Shown in pieces: positions 33,275 to 46,626 of a stretch of 64,000 nt of DNA (position 1 is the stretch's first letter; every line of letters starts with the position of its first letter). The position numbers were made by a program, and so were the translations under genes. Source of the DNA: Campylorhamphus procurvoides (Eukaryota; Chordata; Aves; Passeriformes; Dendrocolaptidae); contig WBMV01002663.1 of NCBI GenBank assembly GCA_013396655.1, positions 302,872 to 366,871 on the forward strand, written 5' to 3'. Below the pieces are notes generated by a model. The model had not been told where the DNA came from, searched no databases, and saw only the letters and a program-made list of their open reading frames with translations.

Positions 33275-34107
33275 AGCCTGGTCCCCCAGGACAGGGATGT
33301 CCCTCCTGACTGCCAGGATTCAACTGCTGAAACTCTACCCTAGTGCCCTTGTGCACTCCTGAAAGCTCCAGGACAGATGTGTTCTGCTGGGAGGTTGCAC
33401 TCAGCCCCCTTAGTCCAGCCAGCAGCAGTTTGGTGCAGGCTCCGTAGGAGGAAAAACCTTGAGCCATAGCTGGGCCAAGAATTCCTTCAGTAAAGCCGCA
33501 CAGGAACAGGGTGACCCGGTGAGCTCCAATGCATATGAGATTGGAACACCAATCACACATGGACAGCCATGGTTTTTCTCATTTATCAAGGAACAAAGGA
33601 AGTTTTGGGTACAGTCTCACACAAGCTTTTCCCATGTCATGCAATTTCACTGGGACTAAACAAGGTCTTCAGCCACTGTGCAAATCGTTCTGACTTGCTT
33701 CTAACTTGATTTTCCCTTGTATGTTCCACCCATGTAATAGGGTGAACCTTGTCATTGAACTTTGTTATATCAAACTTTTACAAATTCTTACTAAAACTAC
33801 TTTTGCTGATACCTTTGATAGTGATTCTTTGAATGACTCTAAATCAGTCATTTGCAGGCAATGGGTGTAGTTGGCAGGCTCCCAAATCAGGATACACAAC
33901 AAATTGTTGTAGAGAGCAGAACCTGAAATCAGAATTTGCAACAACTGCTACATACAAGACCTCCAGCTGTTCAAGGATTTCTGGTCAGAGGTATCTTGGT
34001 GTGATGGAAGCCAAGAGGATTTGCAGGACCAAAGATGGACCAGTATCTGAACTTGTGCCCCAGGAAAGGAGCCCGAGAAGGTTGTTGCAACCTCTAAAAG
34101 AAGTTGC
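33275..34107. other. Unrecognised sequence
   Basis: No gene or repeat family is identified. The 'agcctggtcccccaggac' bases right after the N could be an inexact continuation of the same CR1 past a gap. Confidence 0.45.
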
Positions 34108-34319
34108 TGACTTAGATATTAAGAAAAGGTTCTTCCCCCAGAGGGTGGTCGGGCACTGAACAGGCTCCCCAGGGCTGCCAGAGCTCCCACAGTGTTTGGA
34201 CAACATTTTAAGGCACATGATGGGATTGTCAGGGTGTCCTGTGCAGCATCAGGAGTTGGACTGGATGATCCTTGTGGGTTGCTTTCCAGCTTAGGATATT
34301 CTGTGATTCTACGATTCTT
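34108..34319 (+). mobile_element. CR1 LINE 3' fragment
   Basis: This runs from 'gacttagatattaagaaaag' through 'ttggactggatgatccttg' to 'attctgtgattctacgattct'. It is a diverged relative of the 5850-6313 type, with a deletion in the 'aggctccccagggctgcc' area. Confidence 0.88.
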
Positions 34320-34855
34320 TACCCAGCTCTCTGGAACTTGGCACTGGGATGGAAAGCTGAAGTTGACCAGGTGTGCAGTGTGTCCAAGTAAACATATTCT
34401 CAGGTGTAGGAGATCGCTGCATCCCAAGACATCCATAAGAGGACAATGTTGTCTCTTCATCAACTTGCAGCAGAGATGTGCTCAGCCCCCCTGTTGGGAA
34501 GTGTGCTGCTTGCCCTGGCACCAAGTTCCTGCGGCTGACAGTAGGCAGAGAAGTTGGACTTGGTGTCCATCTAGGAGGATGTAAAGGCATTGAGAGCCAG
34601 TGTAAAGACCCTTTGAATGGAGCTGTGGTCAGCCTTCTGCACACTCAGGTCTTTGTCATGAGCAGAAGGCACACCAGTGTGACCTGGGGCATGTCCAGCC
34701 CTGGCACAGACTGCAGTGTCCTCTTCATTGGAGAAAGGGGGGGGGAAATGTCTCAAAATCAAGCCTTCTCATCTCCAACTCCAAGGGTCCCAAATGGGGG
34801 ATATCTTCTGCTACAACTGCAGAGAGGCAGAATAGGAAGATCTCTCATTCCCCTT

Positions 34856-34910
34856 GAATCATATGATCGTTAAGGTCGGAAAAGACCTCTAAGATCATCA
34901 AGTCCAACTG
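34856..34910 (-). mobile_element. CR1 LINE 3'-terminal fragment
   Basis: About 55 bp: 'gaatcatatgatcgttaagg' then 'gaaaagacctctaagatc' and 'atcaagtccaactg'. Confidence 0.85.
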
Positions 34911-37900
34911 ACAGCATCTCAGATGACAGAGTCATGGCAAGACTGAAGGGAAAACCCAAACATGGTGGATAGTGGTCCATGGAAACATGATCCCAGCCCC
35001 GTAGTTTTCCCTCTTCAAATATTCATGCCTTCTTGCATGGATATTTCTTCTCAAAGTCCTGCACCCATGATGGTGCTCACCAACCCTTTCACACAGCTGA
35101 AGAAATGGAAATTTTGGTCCACCTTCCATTCTTATCCAGGTCAAGATGACAACACAGGGATAGCTAGAGGCATCCCAGGAGCAGAGACACCACTGTCACA
35201 CTCAGCTCAGTCTGTCACCTGTGTGGAGCAGAAGATGGAGAAGGCTGCAAGGACTGACACGCCTTCAGGAACCACACCATTCCTGAAAATGTAAACTTAT
35301 CCAGCCCCACCCTCCACACCTTCACACAACGGAGACCCCCCAGCTGCTCCCACACCTGCATTTTCAGATGCCCATGCCCAGAGTGTGCCACCCCACCAGC
35401 ACAGCTGAGCCAGGACCCTGGGGCAGCCCCACCAGCACACGGTGAGGCCCCAGGGGGAGGGCTGGCCAGAAGACAGTGCAAACCTTAAAAGTGCAGTTTG
35501 GAAATCATGCCAAAAAGCAGAAGGAACCTGTGAAAAGTTTCTGAGAACAAAAACTAGAAAAAAGTGCCAAAACTTAAACTCGGTCAGTCTCCCAATAGGA
35601 ATTCCAGAGGGCATTCTTCAAAAAGCTGCCTCTGATGCAAGGGAGATTCAGATCTAAGATGCTGCATATTTTAAAATGTTTTTTTTTCCAGCACAGCTGT
35701 CCTGCTAAGCCTGCATGATGAGTTCCACCCTAGACCCAAGACACACTATGGTTATGGGATTTTTTTAGTCATTATCATTAATTTGTTAAAACCGTTATGA
35801 CACGTTGGTTCCCAGCCAGCATTTTTCTAATGAAGGTTGTTTTGGCAGGAAGTTCTTGACGGGCTTGTGCACCTTGGGAATCCCAGCCACTAAGAAAGCC
35901 ATTAAAATGGATGTGAGCATTCATGAGGACACTTGACAGTTGTCACAACTTCTGCAGGATGGCCCACTGCCTCCCACAGGTTCCTAGGTACCCTGTCACA
36001 CAACACTGCTACACTGGCAGACACCCAGCAGTCCTGTTTGCAGAATACTCCCTGCAGTCCTGATTCTGCCAGCTCAGAGCTGTCTGTGCCCCCAAAGACT
36101 AGCCCTCAGGAGGATTAGAGGGGATAGAGTGCCCACCTGCCCATGCTGGTGGCAGAAGACACTGATTTGGAGCAGAGAGGGGGATTCTTGTACCACTAAC
36201 CTGCCTCAGGAAATAGTAGGAATTGTTTGCAAACCAAGAAAACTCAGCATGAACTTGCAGAAGTGAAACTTCCCTGTGCCTTGCAGGAGGTCACTCCACC
36301 CTCCCCCAAACTGTTCCCAGCCCCACATGGTGCTCCTCTGCAGGGCAGCTAATGCTACCACGTCCCTCCTCTCTTTCCAGCAGCCTCACAGGCTTTGTGG
36401 AGCTGCGAGCTCTCTGCCAACCTTGATCTTCATCCCTGCCCCACACTTCCCAGTTTCTGCTCCCTAGAGGCTGAGTGTGCCACACTTAGCAGGTGACACA
36501 GTCAAAAAGTCCCTTCTGGTTGGTGCCCCAGCCATGACTCTGGAAAGGAATATGACACAGTAAAAACCAGCATTTTGGCACAACAGACACCATCTATCAC
36601 AGAAGGGTTTGCTTCACTCTCAAGAGCTCAGAAAGAATTTTTTTCCCAGATTTTTGAGTGGGGGTTTCAGTCAGGGTTCTGTAAGTTCTAGCAAGAATCT
36701 TTAGAAATCAATCTCTGTCCCTTTCTACAAGCCAGATGGGTCACAAACCAAATTGCCACATCCTACATCCCACATCTTTTGACTCATCTCCCCACCACCC
36801 CCTTCTCATCCCTACCACACCAGCATCACGTGTGGTCTGCTCCTGACTCGCTCCATGTCCCTCACCAGCTACTGCTGTGACCCAGCTCCCCTTCTCTTTC
36901 CTCACCTTCTCTTCTCAATGGTCCTCCCCCAGGGCTGCTGGCAGCTCCCCATGGTCCTCCCAAGGCTTGACCCTGCGACCTTCTCCCTTTTCTCTCCCTC
37001 CAACCATTTGTCCAGGGTCATTTCTCACATCCAGTCAAGCCTCATTGGCACAGTCCTGCTGATGAGTTCCCTCAGTGACAGGGCTGTCTCCGTGGTATGG
37101 TATGGAGGTCCCAGGAAATAGAGAAGGCAGCCCTGGGACTGCCCACTCATCTCTTGGGACGGGACAAACTCAGGACATAATGCGTTTCTACTGAGATACC
37201 CCTCAGCCCTCCTGTCGCACTCTGAATGAGCTCTGCTGGGGCTTGACACTGAGGACAGGACACATTGCCCAGGTTTAACTTGGCACATGGCTGTTCACAG
37301 GTGTTCCCACACCCCTCTGCTGCCCCAGTTCCCCTGCAGCAGGTGCCCCACAGGTCTCTGAGGGACAGCGTGGGATGTACAGGCAAGGTGACTTATGACA
37401 GCAGCTGGTGGCCACAGGTCTCTGTGAGTGCCTGTGTTGAATTTCTTTGCAACCTAAAGCAGGACAATGTGCCTGGGCTGCAGCTGGGATTCAGGGCAAC
37501 TTTGAGGAGACACCAAACACTGCAGGACTTCAGCTCTGCAGTTTCACTGCACAACCTCCTCTCAGTGCAGCCAAACCCCGCTCTGGCAGAGCTGCTGGAG
37601 ATTCGGGTGCTGTTAGAGACCATTTTAAGGTCATGTTTGTCTGGTTTACTGCAGACTCAGACTGAGCACCATGGCAAGAGAGGAAGTGAACTCTTCAGGT
37701 CCTGCAGTAGTAGGTGGCCAGCAGGACAGTGAAGTCTCTGCCCATCGTGTACTGTAGAGGCAGAGCAGGGAAGGAGGCATCCCTGCTCTGCAGCTCTGCA
37801 GTGAATTTACCAACCCTTCAGTTTTCTAAAGCTCATTTCAAATCATTTCCTTGATTATTTTAATTCAGTAATTGATTTGTTCCTAAATCCCACTCAGGCC

Positions 37901-39224
37901 TCCAAGTGCTTTCAAAGTCATCACTGCAGTGCACACCTCCTGAGGTCTGCAAGCCAATCCTGGCCTAGCAGTGCTCTCTGTCGGTGTCCTGGACCAATAG
38001 CAAAGTCCTGGAGAGATTTGGCAGCATCTCTGAGGGTCAGTTGTCCCCCAGCAGCGTTCGGGCACCTCTCAGGGATGAACAAGAAGACCCTAGATTAAAG
38101 CACACCATATGGGAGAGCAACCTCCCCTCAGCCTCTCCCACAGCATGGGGTGGGACTCAAACCTGCTGCCATGTGCACGGGGGCCCAAGCAAACACCCCC
38201 AGAGCAGCTGTGATTCACCCAGCCCTCCTCTGCTGCCTGGATTGCAATCCCCCCGTGAGGAACACGAGGGTGGGCAGGGGCCTACATTGCACATGGAAAG
38301 GCACTACATGAGGGCTTCCAAGTGTGCATTTAATTCTGTAGTCATGTTTCTGAGATCTCTGAAAGCTGCTTCTTTCAGGGTAATCCCATGGGAAGTGGCA
38401 GCTCTCCTCAGCAGGGTCCATCCTGGTGGCTCCAATGAGCACTGCCAGGATGGCAGGTGGGCTGTGACAGCGGGCACGTGTGTCACCCTGCACTGTGCCT
38501 GAAGCACGAGCGTGCAGCACCGAGAAGCCTGTGCTGTGGGGGAATTTCACCTGTTGATGCCACCTCATTGCCTTGCTGAATTCCTGCTGTCTCTTTCACT
38601 CACCAGCAATGCTCTTGGCATCATCAGTCCTTCAGTTATACAGTGTTTAAAAAGAGAAAAAACGGCCAGAGAACATAAAAACAAAGTGATGTAATCACAG
38701 AACAGCCTTTTTCAAAAGACAGCAACCTTTGAGTGTAGCCAGCATGCTGTCACTGTAGCCTCCATATAACACCAGCAGCTGGAATTGTAAACCTGGCCCA
38801 TAACCCATGCCTGGTCCCCCAAGGGGTTGCTCTGCCAAGCACTACTTGTGACACTTGTGAGCATGGTGTACTGATCCTGATGCCCCTCCTGCACCTGCCT
38901 CCATTCTCTATTAGCAGCATTTAAGTAATTCCAACATTACAAACGCAGCCTGTCATCAGGCAAGGCCAGTACATCTCCTGTCCTGGGCAAACAGCCTGGT
39001 CAACTATTTGTTATTATTGTTTCATTCTCCTTTGGAAATCATCAAGAATTTGGAAAGCTGTGTTTTTTCTCCTGTGCCCTGGAGCTGGCCCTGGCAATAG
39101 TGCAGTCCTGCAAGATACCTCAGCAGCCTTCCTGTAACTAAAGAGGTGCAGCACCCAAAGATAGCAATAACCTTCCAGTACCAAAGGAGGGTTCACAAGA
39201 AGGCTGGTGAGGGACTTTTCATGA
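34911..39224. other. Longest repeat-poor stretch of the first two thirds
   Basis: About 4.3 kb without a recognised gene or repeat. Open frames reach 155-172 codons (37265-37732 and 37984-38502, plus strand) but overlap frames on the other strand and show no domain. The interval 35750-35930 is AT-rich and looks compositionally distinct. Confidence 0.5.
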
Positions 39225-39510
39225 AGTCATGTAGTAACAGGACAAGGAGAAATGGCAGTATGCTGAAGGAAAGTAGATTTAGATTAAATATTAGGAAGAA
39301 ATTCTTCCCTGTGGGGGTGTTGAAGAACTGGCACAGGTTGCCCACTCAGAGAAGCTGTGACTGCCCCATCTTTGGCAGTATCCAAGGGCAGGTTGGACGG
39401 GGCTTGGAACAACCTGGTCCAGTGGAAGGTGTCCCTGCCCGTGGCAGGGGGTGGAATGAGGTGATCTTAAAGGTCCCTTCCAACCCAAACCATTCTGTTA
39501 TTTTGTGACT
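39225..39510 (+). mobile_element. CR1 LINE 3' fragment
   Basis: This runs from 'catgtagtaacaggacaagg' through 'aatattaggaagaaattc' to 'ctgttattttgtgact'. A 3-base insertion occurs in 'gcccactcagagaagc'. Confidence 0.92.
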
Positions 39511-40715
39511 CTGATCCTAGCTCTGCCTCTACCATGCAATACAACACACCCTGCATAAACTGCACAGAAGAGACTGCGCCTCTTCCAAGCACCAAAGCTG
39601 AATTATTCTCACTTTGTTTCACACCTCTGTTGCTGAAGCCTGAAACCAAGCTCACTGGTGCTTCCTGATGAATCTGGTTCTGCTCCCAGGCTCCCCTCAC
39701 TGCCTTGGCTTCCAGGGCACCTGGACACCTGCTCAGGTGAAGCTGTTTAGATGGACAGAGTTACATTTGAGCAACTAATGCTGCCCAGTGCTTTGTTTAT
39801 GTGCCAAGGGCTCAGGTACCTTCCTGAAAGACATCCAGGCATGACTCACTTGAGATGGGAGCACCAAGATACTCCCATGCACATTGACTGCCTGAACTTC
39901 TGTTACATTACTGGAGGGCTGATGTTCACAGACAGGTGTCCAGAATCATGTCAAGTCCTTTGTAAGCATCTGGGTCTCTCCAAGGCTGGCAAACTGCATG
40001 CTCATGTATATTTTATGATCAAGATTTGCTAGTGTTTCGGCCCTCTGAGTGGCTTCTGGTAACCCTGCTGTGAAGTGAGAGACCCTGCAGCGCATATATG
40101 TGGTCTTTCACTTACTGCTTGTGAAGAAACACAAAACTCACCCTGTGTTTTCTTTAACATAATAAACAAGTTTCAAAGGTGCTACTGCATTCTCAGCTGG
40201 CTCCATCCTTTTATCTGCAGCTGTGAAGGCAAGTTTTGCTTCTACTCCGATGAGCACATTAACTCTACATTTACCCCAATTTCTTGCCCTAGCTGTAGGA
40301 TTTGTTGCTAAACTGAGAACATCCCTAAACTAAGAATCATTTGCAGCATGGGACTATTGCATGTATGAAGCAGAGAGCCTCTGAGCATTTCCCATGCTGT
40401 GCCTTTTTGCTTGACCATTCATTTCTTTGCTGCACAGATCACATGATGTTGTTGCAGCTCTCCAGCACCTGTAGCTGCATGTCACAGATACCACAATTTC
40501 CTGTCAGCCCAACTCAGCCAGGAACCCCTGCTTGCCTTTGCTCTGCCTACCCTGCAGAAACAAATCCGTTAATGAATCACTTAAACTCTTTACAAAATTA
40601 TAGTAGTTTTCTAATTCAACTGTTTCATTCCTTTTCAAGTAATCTTTGACATTGAAAGGCATCACAGTCCTTCACAGGTGGGAAAAGGGATTCTTTGCAT
40701 TTTGGCAAATTGTTT
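39511..40715. other. Unique non-coding sequence
   Basis: Nothing recognised. Confidence 0.55.
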
Positions 40716-41099
40716 GAATCAGAGAACCACAGAACCATCAAGGCTGGAAGAGAACTTCAAAATCATCAAGTTCAACCATCAACCCAGCACCACCATGATC
40801 ACTCCTAAACCACATCCACGAGCGCCACATCAGATGCATTGAACACTTCCAGAAATGATGACTCCACCACCTCTTTGAGCAACTTATTCCAATGCCTGAC
40901 CACTCCTTCAGGGAAAAAATGTTTTCTTATATCTAATCTGAACTTCCCCCAGTGCAACTTCAGGACATTTTCTTTCATCCTTTTGCTTGAGCCATGGCAA
41001 AATAGACCGGCCCCCACCTTGGTACAACCACCTTTCATGTAATTGTAGAGAGCAATGAGGTCCTCCTAAGCCTCCCCTTCTCCAGAGAAGGTTGGGAAC
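40716..41099 (-). mobile_element. CR1 LINE 3' portion, diverged type
   Basis: This runs from 'gaatcagagaaccacagaac' through 'gaacacttccagaaatgatg' and 'cttatatctaatctgaac' to 'ccccttctccagagaagg'. It is the reverse-orientation equivalent of the 2194-2488 copy ('agtttagactggttatt'). Confidence 0.88.
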
Positions 41100-41157
41100 A
41101 AATCGTAAGACTGCACAGTGAACATCAGGATTATTCCCCTATGACATTCTTAAAATT

Positions 41158-41518
41158 GAATCACAGAATAGTTTGGGTGGGGAGGGACCTTAAAGCTTAT
41201 CCCATTCCACCCCCTGCCATGGGCAGGGACACCTTCCACTAGGTCAGGTTGCTCCAACCCCATCCAATGTGGCCTTGGACACTTCCAGGGATGGGGCAGC
41301 CACAGCTTCTCTGCCCAACCTGTGCCAGGGCCTGCCAACCCTCATAGGGAACAATTTCTTCCTAATATCTGATCTAAACCCACTCTCTGTCAGTGGGAAG
41401 CCATTCTTCCTTGTTCTGTCACTCCATCTCCTGTAAATAGCCTCTCCACGTTTTCCTTGTAGCTCCTTCAAGTACTGGAGGTTGCAATTAGGTCACCCTG
41501 AAGCTTCTCATTTCCACC
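41158..41518 (-). mobile_element. CR1 LINE 3' portion
   Basis: This runs from 'gaatcacagaatagtttggg' to 'cctgaagcttctcatttcc'. It lies 58 bp from the preceding minus-strand CR1 of a different subfamily, a tandem arrangement from two insertions. Confidence 0.92.
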
Positions 41519-44500
41519 ACAAAGCTTCAGTTCAGAGACTCCTGACCATAACAGTGGAGGTGCAGACGGGGCAGGCACAGCAGCAGGGGAGTTGTGACCA
41601 GCAAACTGCCCCCTCTTGCAGTGCAACCACAGACTCTGTTGCTGCAGGAGCTGCATTTTCTCGTGTTGCTGTGAATCCTCTGCACTGCCTGGGGCTCTGA
41701 GTTCCTGCTGGCCCTGCTCTGGCCTGGCTCGGTACCGGGCACTTCATTAGCTTGGTGTCGTGTCCAGAAAAGCCAGGAAAGGTGATTCTAATGTGACCTG
41801 CCTGACAAAGTGATGCAGCACCATTACCCACTTCGAAAAGCAGATGGGTCACTGTGGTACAAGCTGTTGATCCATGTTGTTTGGAAGCAAGTATCTCAAT
41901 AAAAGGTCTGGAAGTGGGAACGTGCTGTGCCTCTCCAGGGGCAAGCTGAAGTGCTGGTGTGGACCATACAGAATTCACAACTGTCCTGCCAGTCCTTCAG
42001 CAAATGGCTTTTTAATACAAGGAATGTGGTAACCTGGGAGGCTCGGGCAGCTGTTCTAACAGACTGTGTTGTCTTTGCATTGACAGGGAAAATAAGTCAG
42101 AGCAGTTGTTGGGGAGTTTGGTGAACAGGAAACTTCTCATAAACAAACAGAGAAGCAGTTGCAGGCTACTTGGCCAAGAGAGGGACAGAGCTGCTCACCC
42201 ATCTCTGGGATGGTGTGCACTGTGGAAGAAAAGGATCTGTGCAAAGCACAGGGTGGGAAGGCTGCTGCTGCTGCTGCTACCTGTGGGATCAGTGGCAGAC
42301 TCCCAGAGCACATCCCCAGCCCCAGAGAGCACCCATCTCTAGGCACACAGCAGGTTGGCAATGCAGGGAGTAACCAGCTCTCAAATAGCTTTCTGGTTTC
42401 TTCCTAAAAGCCCAAGCCTTGGCATTACAAACTTCAAAGATGCCAAGTGCTGTTAGAGGCTAGGAAATAAAAATGGGAAATGCACCATGCCATGGGAATT
42501 GATGTGGAGCAACTTTGGTTAAATTTTAGTGGTTTAAGCCATTGTTTTAGCTCTCACTGGGCTGAAGCCCAGGTACTGGACAGTCAGTTGTTAACTCAGC
42601 TCCTGCAGGCACCTTCAGCACTTGCACCCACATCTGACCAAGGCTGGATAACCCAGAGTGTAGAAAGGGCCCAGTGAATGGTCCTGGGAAAAGCAGAAGC
42701 CAGGGCACAGCTGGGATAATATCCCCCCAAAATAGGGATGGGATCAAATTGCCTCCACGATGGCAGATTTGGGATCACCTGTGTCACAAGGACAGCCAGG
42801 ACTGATCCCTGCACACCATCCCATAGACCCTGGCAGCATCTTTCTGCCTTTTCCTTGTGCTCTTGAGCTCATTCCTGATTCATCTGCTCTGTGCAACATC
42901 ATGGGCCCAGCCCCCTCTGCCTCCACATCTATTCAGTCTCTGCTTGGTCAGAGCAAGTGGCTGGGGCACTCAAAGTTTCTGCTGTTTGGGGACAGATGCT
43001 GCTGCTGTCCTGTAGGACTCTGGTATGACATGGGACCTCTGATCTCAGGTTGGACTCACTGTTCCCAGAGGAAGGGGTGAAAGGAGAGCAATGTGAAGCC
43101 AGTTCCCACATCTCTGGCTTACCATGCTTTGCCTTATCTCCATAAGGATAAAAATTATCTGGGATTCTAGATCCCTGCTTCAGCCTGAGAGCCATGGCTG
43201 GAGATTTTCTGGGCCAGGAAATTGCTCCTGAGTGTGAGGAAGGGAGATAGATGGCTTTGGACTGAGAGGTCTGGTGGGAGAGGTGCACAAGAACTGGCAC
43301 ACAAGGACAAAGCCATTCTCAGGGGGGATTAGGGAGTATACAAAGGTGGAGAGGGGATGAGAAGGGGATGGTGGGGAATAGAGCAAGAAAGATTGAGAGC
43401 TTTTTACTGTTATTAATTGCACAGTCATGTTCTGGGCTCATGCAGGCTCTGTGCAGTGCATGTGCTGGGCTTGCTCTGGGGACAGTGTAACCAAGCAGGA
43501 TGCCTCATGCCCTGGGAAGATCAGAAACCTTTATGCAATAAAGTGAGGGATTGCATGAAAAAAAGAATGCACTCTCATGTGGGTTCCGTTGTACCCTTGC
43601 ATTTCCTCTAGTATTTAATGCTGAGCTGAATTATGGTTTTCTCCTTGCCAGGTCCCCAGTGGGAGATCCTTAGGGTCAAGTTTTCAGAAGTGCTGAGCAC
43701 TCGGAACAGAAGCCAACAGGAGCTGTGCTTTGAACAGACAAAAGGTAAATAAATGCCAAGTCCACAGAAAATCAAGGCCTGCTGTGTGGGATGGCACAAA
43801 AGCATCCAAACTCGGGCTCTGATGCTCATCTCCCTGCCTCAGTTCTCAAGGGAGAAAGTGCAAGGTCATTACACAGGTGTTTTGTGGAAATAAATTCATT
43901 AGCACTTGAGAAGCATCCCCAGCCCCCGATGAAAGCAGGAACCCCCAAGAGGGAATGAATAATTCTGTAGTCAACAGAGAGTTTGGATGGTGTGCAACAA
44001 ATAAAGCCTGCGGCACACATTGAATGGGGAGGATTAAGGGAAATATTGAATGACTACCCAGGCATGGAATGAGTTAGGGATTCTGTGGAAAAACTAGTAT
44101 ATGATCATGTAATTAAACACTGCATTGTAATGATCCTGCTCAAGAGGCTAGAGCTGAGGACAGCCTTAATTTTGGTGCTTTCAACATCTGAAGCACTTGA
44201 CTTTGAGTGTCAGTGTACTTTTAGAGTAGATTTCTGACTGTGATTCTGCAAGTAAAGAGGAAGAAAACCTTAATGCTTAGGCCACAGTGAGTTGACTAAC
44301 TGCTATCCTGCAGAAGTGAACACAGTACCTGGCATTTACCTTTATTTCAGAAAGCAAAACTAAGGAAGGAATATGCTTCAGCAGTGATTTCCAGCTATGG
44401 AAACTTACGAGTTTCTCATGGCTCTGAAATTAACTTGAAAGAGATTGTTTAACTTCAAGAGATATTCAACGTTACAGTATTTTGTGGCCAAAAACATGGA

Positions 44501-46198
44501 CCTATAAACGAGAGTATTTCGTTGCAAATACAAAATTGGTCACAGTTTCATCATGTATGTGTGATTTTGCATGTGGAAGGAACTCTCTGTGTATGTTGTG
44601 AGTGTAAAAGCATGAAATTGCAGTGACATGCACGTTATTGGACACAAAAACAAGGCTTATGTCCATTGGAGAGGGAAACAAGGGAAAGCAGCTCCAGGAC
44701 TGGGGGTGGGAGACACATAAACAGACGATCTGCAGAGCTGGGAAACAATCCCAACAAACGGGAGGAAAAAGCCTGAAAAGAGGCAGGACAGAATTTTATA
44801 AAAATTGGCTGATTTTAATACTCTTTCACATTTTGGAAATAGTAGAATATATTGTTTGGATATGTCCTATTTTGAAGGGGTTTTTTTACTTCATATGCTA
44901 CCAAGAAAAATGTTTCAGAGCTGAACTCCCCCATAGTGCACAAGAAATTTGGATGCAAGAGCTGGAGTAGGACTCAGGTACCACTAACAGGACAGACAAG
45001 AACAGTCAGATGCTGACACAGAAACTGAGCCAAGCTCGAGGCACAACGCGCTGGGTAACACCAGGACTGGGCTGTCCTGTGCCCTCCCTGATCCACTGTC
45101 TGCTGCTGCTGAGGGCTGTAGGATTTGCTCCAGGAAAAGTTTCTCTGCTTTCCTTGATCACTCAGGAAAAGAAGTAAACTTTAATGAAGGTGCAGAGGGA
45201 ACCTGCTCCCTTCTATCAGCATGACCGGCAGGAGCTGGATCAGACCTCATGTCCCTCTGCCATACCCAGACATCTTCCCATCAGCCATGGAAGAACTTGC
45301 TGCACGGGGATGTGCAGAGGTCAGGGTGCAGACAGGCAGCACAGCTCCCCAGGCTCCATCACCCTCCAAAACAGCTGCAGCAGTGCAGACCCTGACAGGT
45401 TTTGTTCCTTAAACTCACATTACTGTTCTCTGAGGAGCCTGATCTTTATTCAAATCAAATGTCAAAGATGTTTATCACGAGACTCACTGAAGTGCAGAGA
45501 GTTCCTGCTCTGTGGGAGGTGGCAGAAGTGTTGGAGGACACAGCCCCCCATCTCTGTGGGGTGCTCAGGACCGTTCCATCTGCAGGGAAATGGCTTCCTC
45601 CAAATGAACAAAGGTGGGTGCAGGTATCCCTGAAGAGCTGACAGGGTGACCAGATGCCCTGGAAGATGTGAGCACAGCTACGTGGTCCATGTGATCATTC
45701 TTCTCACCAAGCCTCTGCTTTGTGCTCCTGGTGTTTTAATTTGAACCCTACTGCAGTGGGAGCTGGAAGTGGCCTTGGAAGAAGCCACACCTCTGGAGAT
45801 GTGCTGGACAGGGACTGATTGGGCAGACCTGGATAAGCAGCTCCTGGAGGGAATGATGGCTCACCCAGGAGGCGTGATCACCAGTCAGGCAAAAGAACAC
45901 TGAAGGAGGTCAGAGGATCCCTGAGAGCTCTGCTCCCTGTAGGAAACTGGATGTCTTCCCTGCAAAGCTGCCCCTCTGGGAAAGTGACATTTTCTTTAAG
46001 CTTTTGTCTCAAAAAGTCCATATATTTATTTCTCTTATAGGAAGTCCAAAGTTCCCAAGCCCAGCAGATGCCTCCACAGACAGTGGCTGGAGTTACCAGA
46101 CAGTTTCTTTTCTGTTGAAATGCTGTTTTGACAGGAAATTTCTGCCTGGCCTGAGCACTCAGATGGCAGGTCTGTTCTGTGGTAAGCTCTTAGTAATT
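41519..46198. other. Long repeat-poor stretch
   Basis: About 4.7 kb without a recognised gene. A (CTG)5 run lies at 42262-42276. The interval 44050-44600 is AT-rich and free of recognisable repeats. The 149-codon frame at 45184-45633 has no domain. Confidence 0.5.
42262..42278. repeat. (CTG)5 trinucleotide run
   Basis: Five CTG units followed by CT; it lies in no supported coding frame. Confidence 0.75.
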
Positions 46199-46626
46199 GC
46201 AGGGCTGGAGCACCCCCTGCTATGGAGACAGGCTGAGAGAGATGGGAGTGTTCAACCTGGAGAAGAGATGGCTCCAGGGAGACCTTGGAGCCCCTTCCAA
46301 AGCCTAAAGGGGCTCCAGGAGAGCTGGAGAGGGACTTGGGACAAGGGTTGGAAGGACAGGACAAGGGGGAATGTCTTCCCATTGCTAGAGAGCAGGGTTA
46401 GATGGGATATTGGGAAGAAATTCTCCCCTGTGAGGGTGGGCAGGCCCTGGCACAGGTTGCCCCGAGAAGCTGTGACTGCCCCATCCCTGGAAGTGTCCAA
46501 GGCCAGGTTGGATGGGGCTTGGAGCAATCTGGTCTAGTAGAAGGTTCTCCCCCATGGCAGGGGGTGGAACAAGATGAGTTTTAAGTGTCCCTTCCCACCC
46601 AAACCGTTCCATGATTCTGTGGTTCT
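46199..46626 (+). mobile_element. CR1 LINE 3' portion
   Basis: About 430 bp, from 'gcagggctggagcacccc' through 'gttcaacctggagaagag' and 'catggcagggggtgg' to 'atgattctgtggttct'. It is one of the longer plus-strand copies. The 177-codon open frame over it (46004-46537) is a by-product of this repeat, not a gene. Confidence 0.92.

Noticed and set aside
33580..34000. Possible unrecognised LTR or retroviral relic
   Set aside because: The composition resembles ERV sequence in places, but I found no TG...CA ends, flanking duplication or protein motif.
46004..46537. 177-codon open frame as a gene
   Set aside because: Most of it is CR1 3' sequence, and similar frames recur in other CR1 copies in this window.
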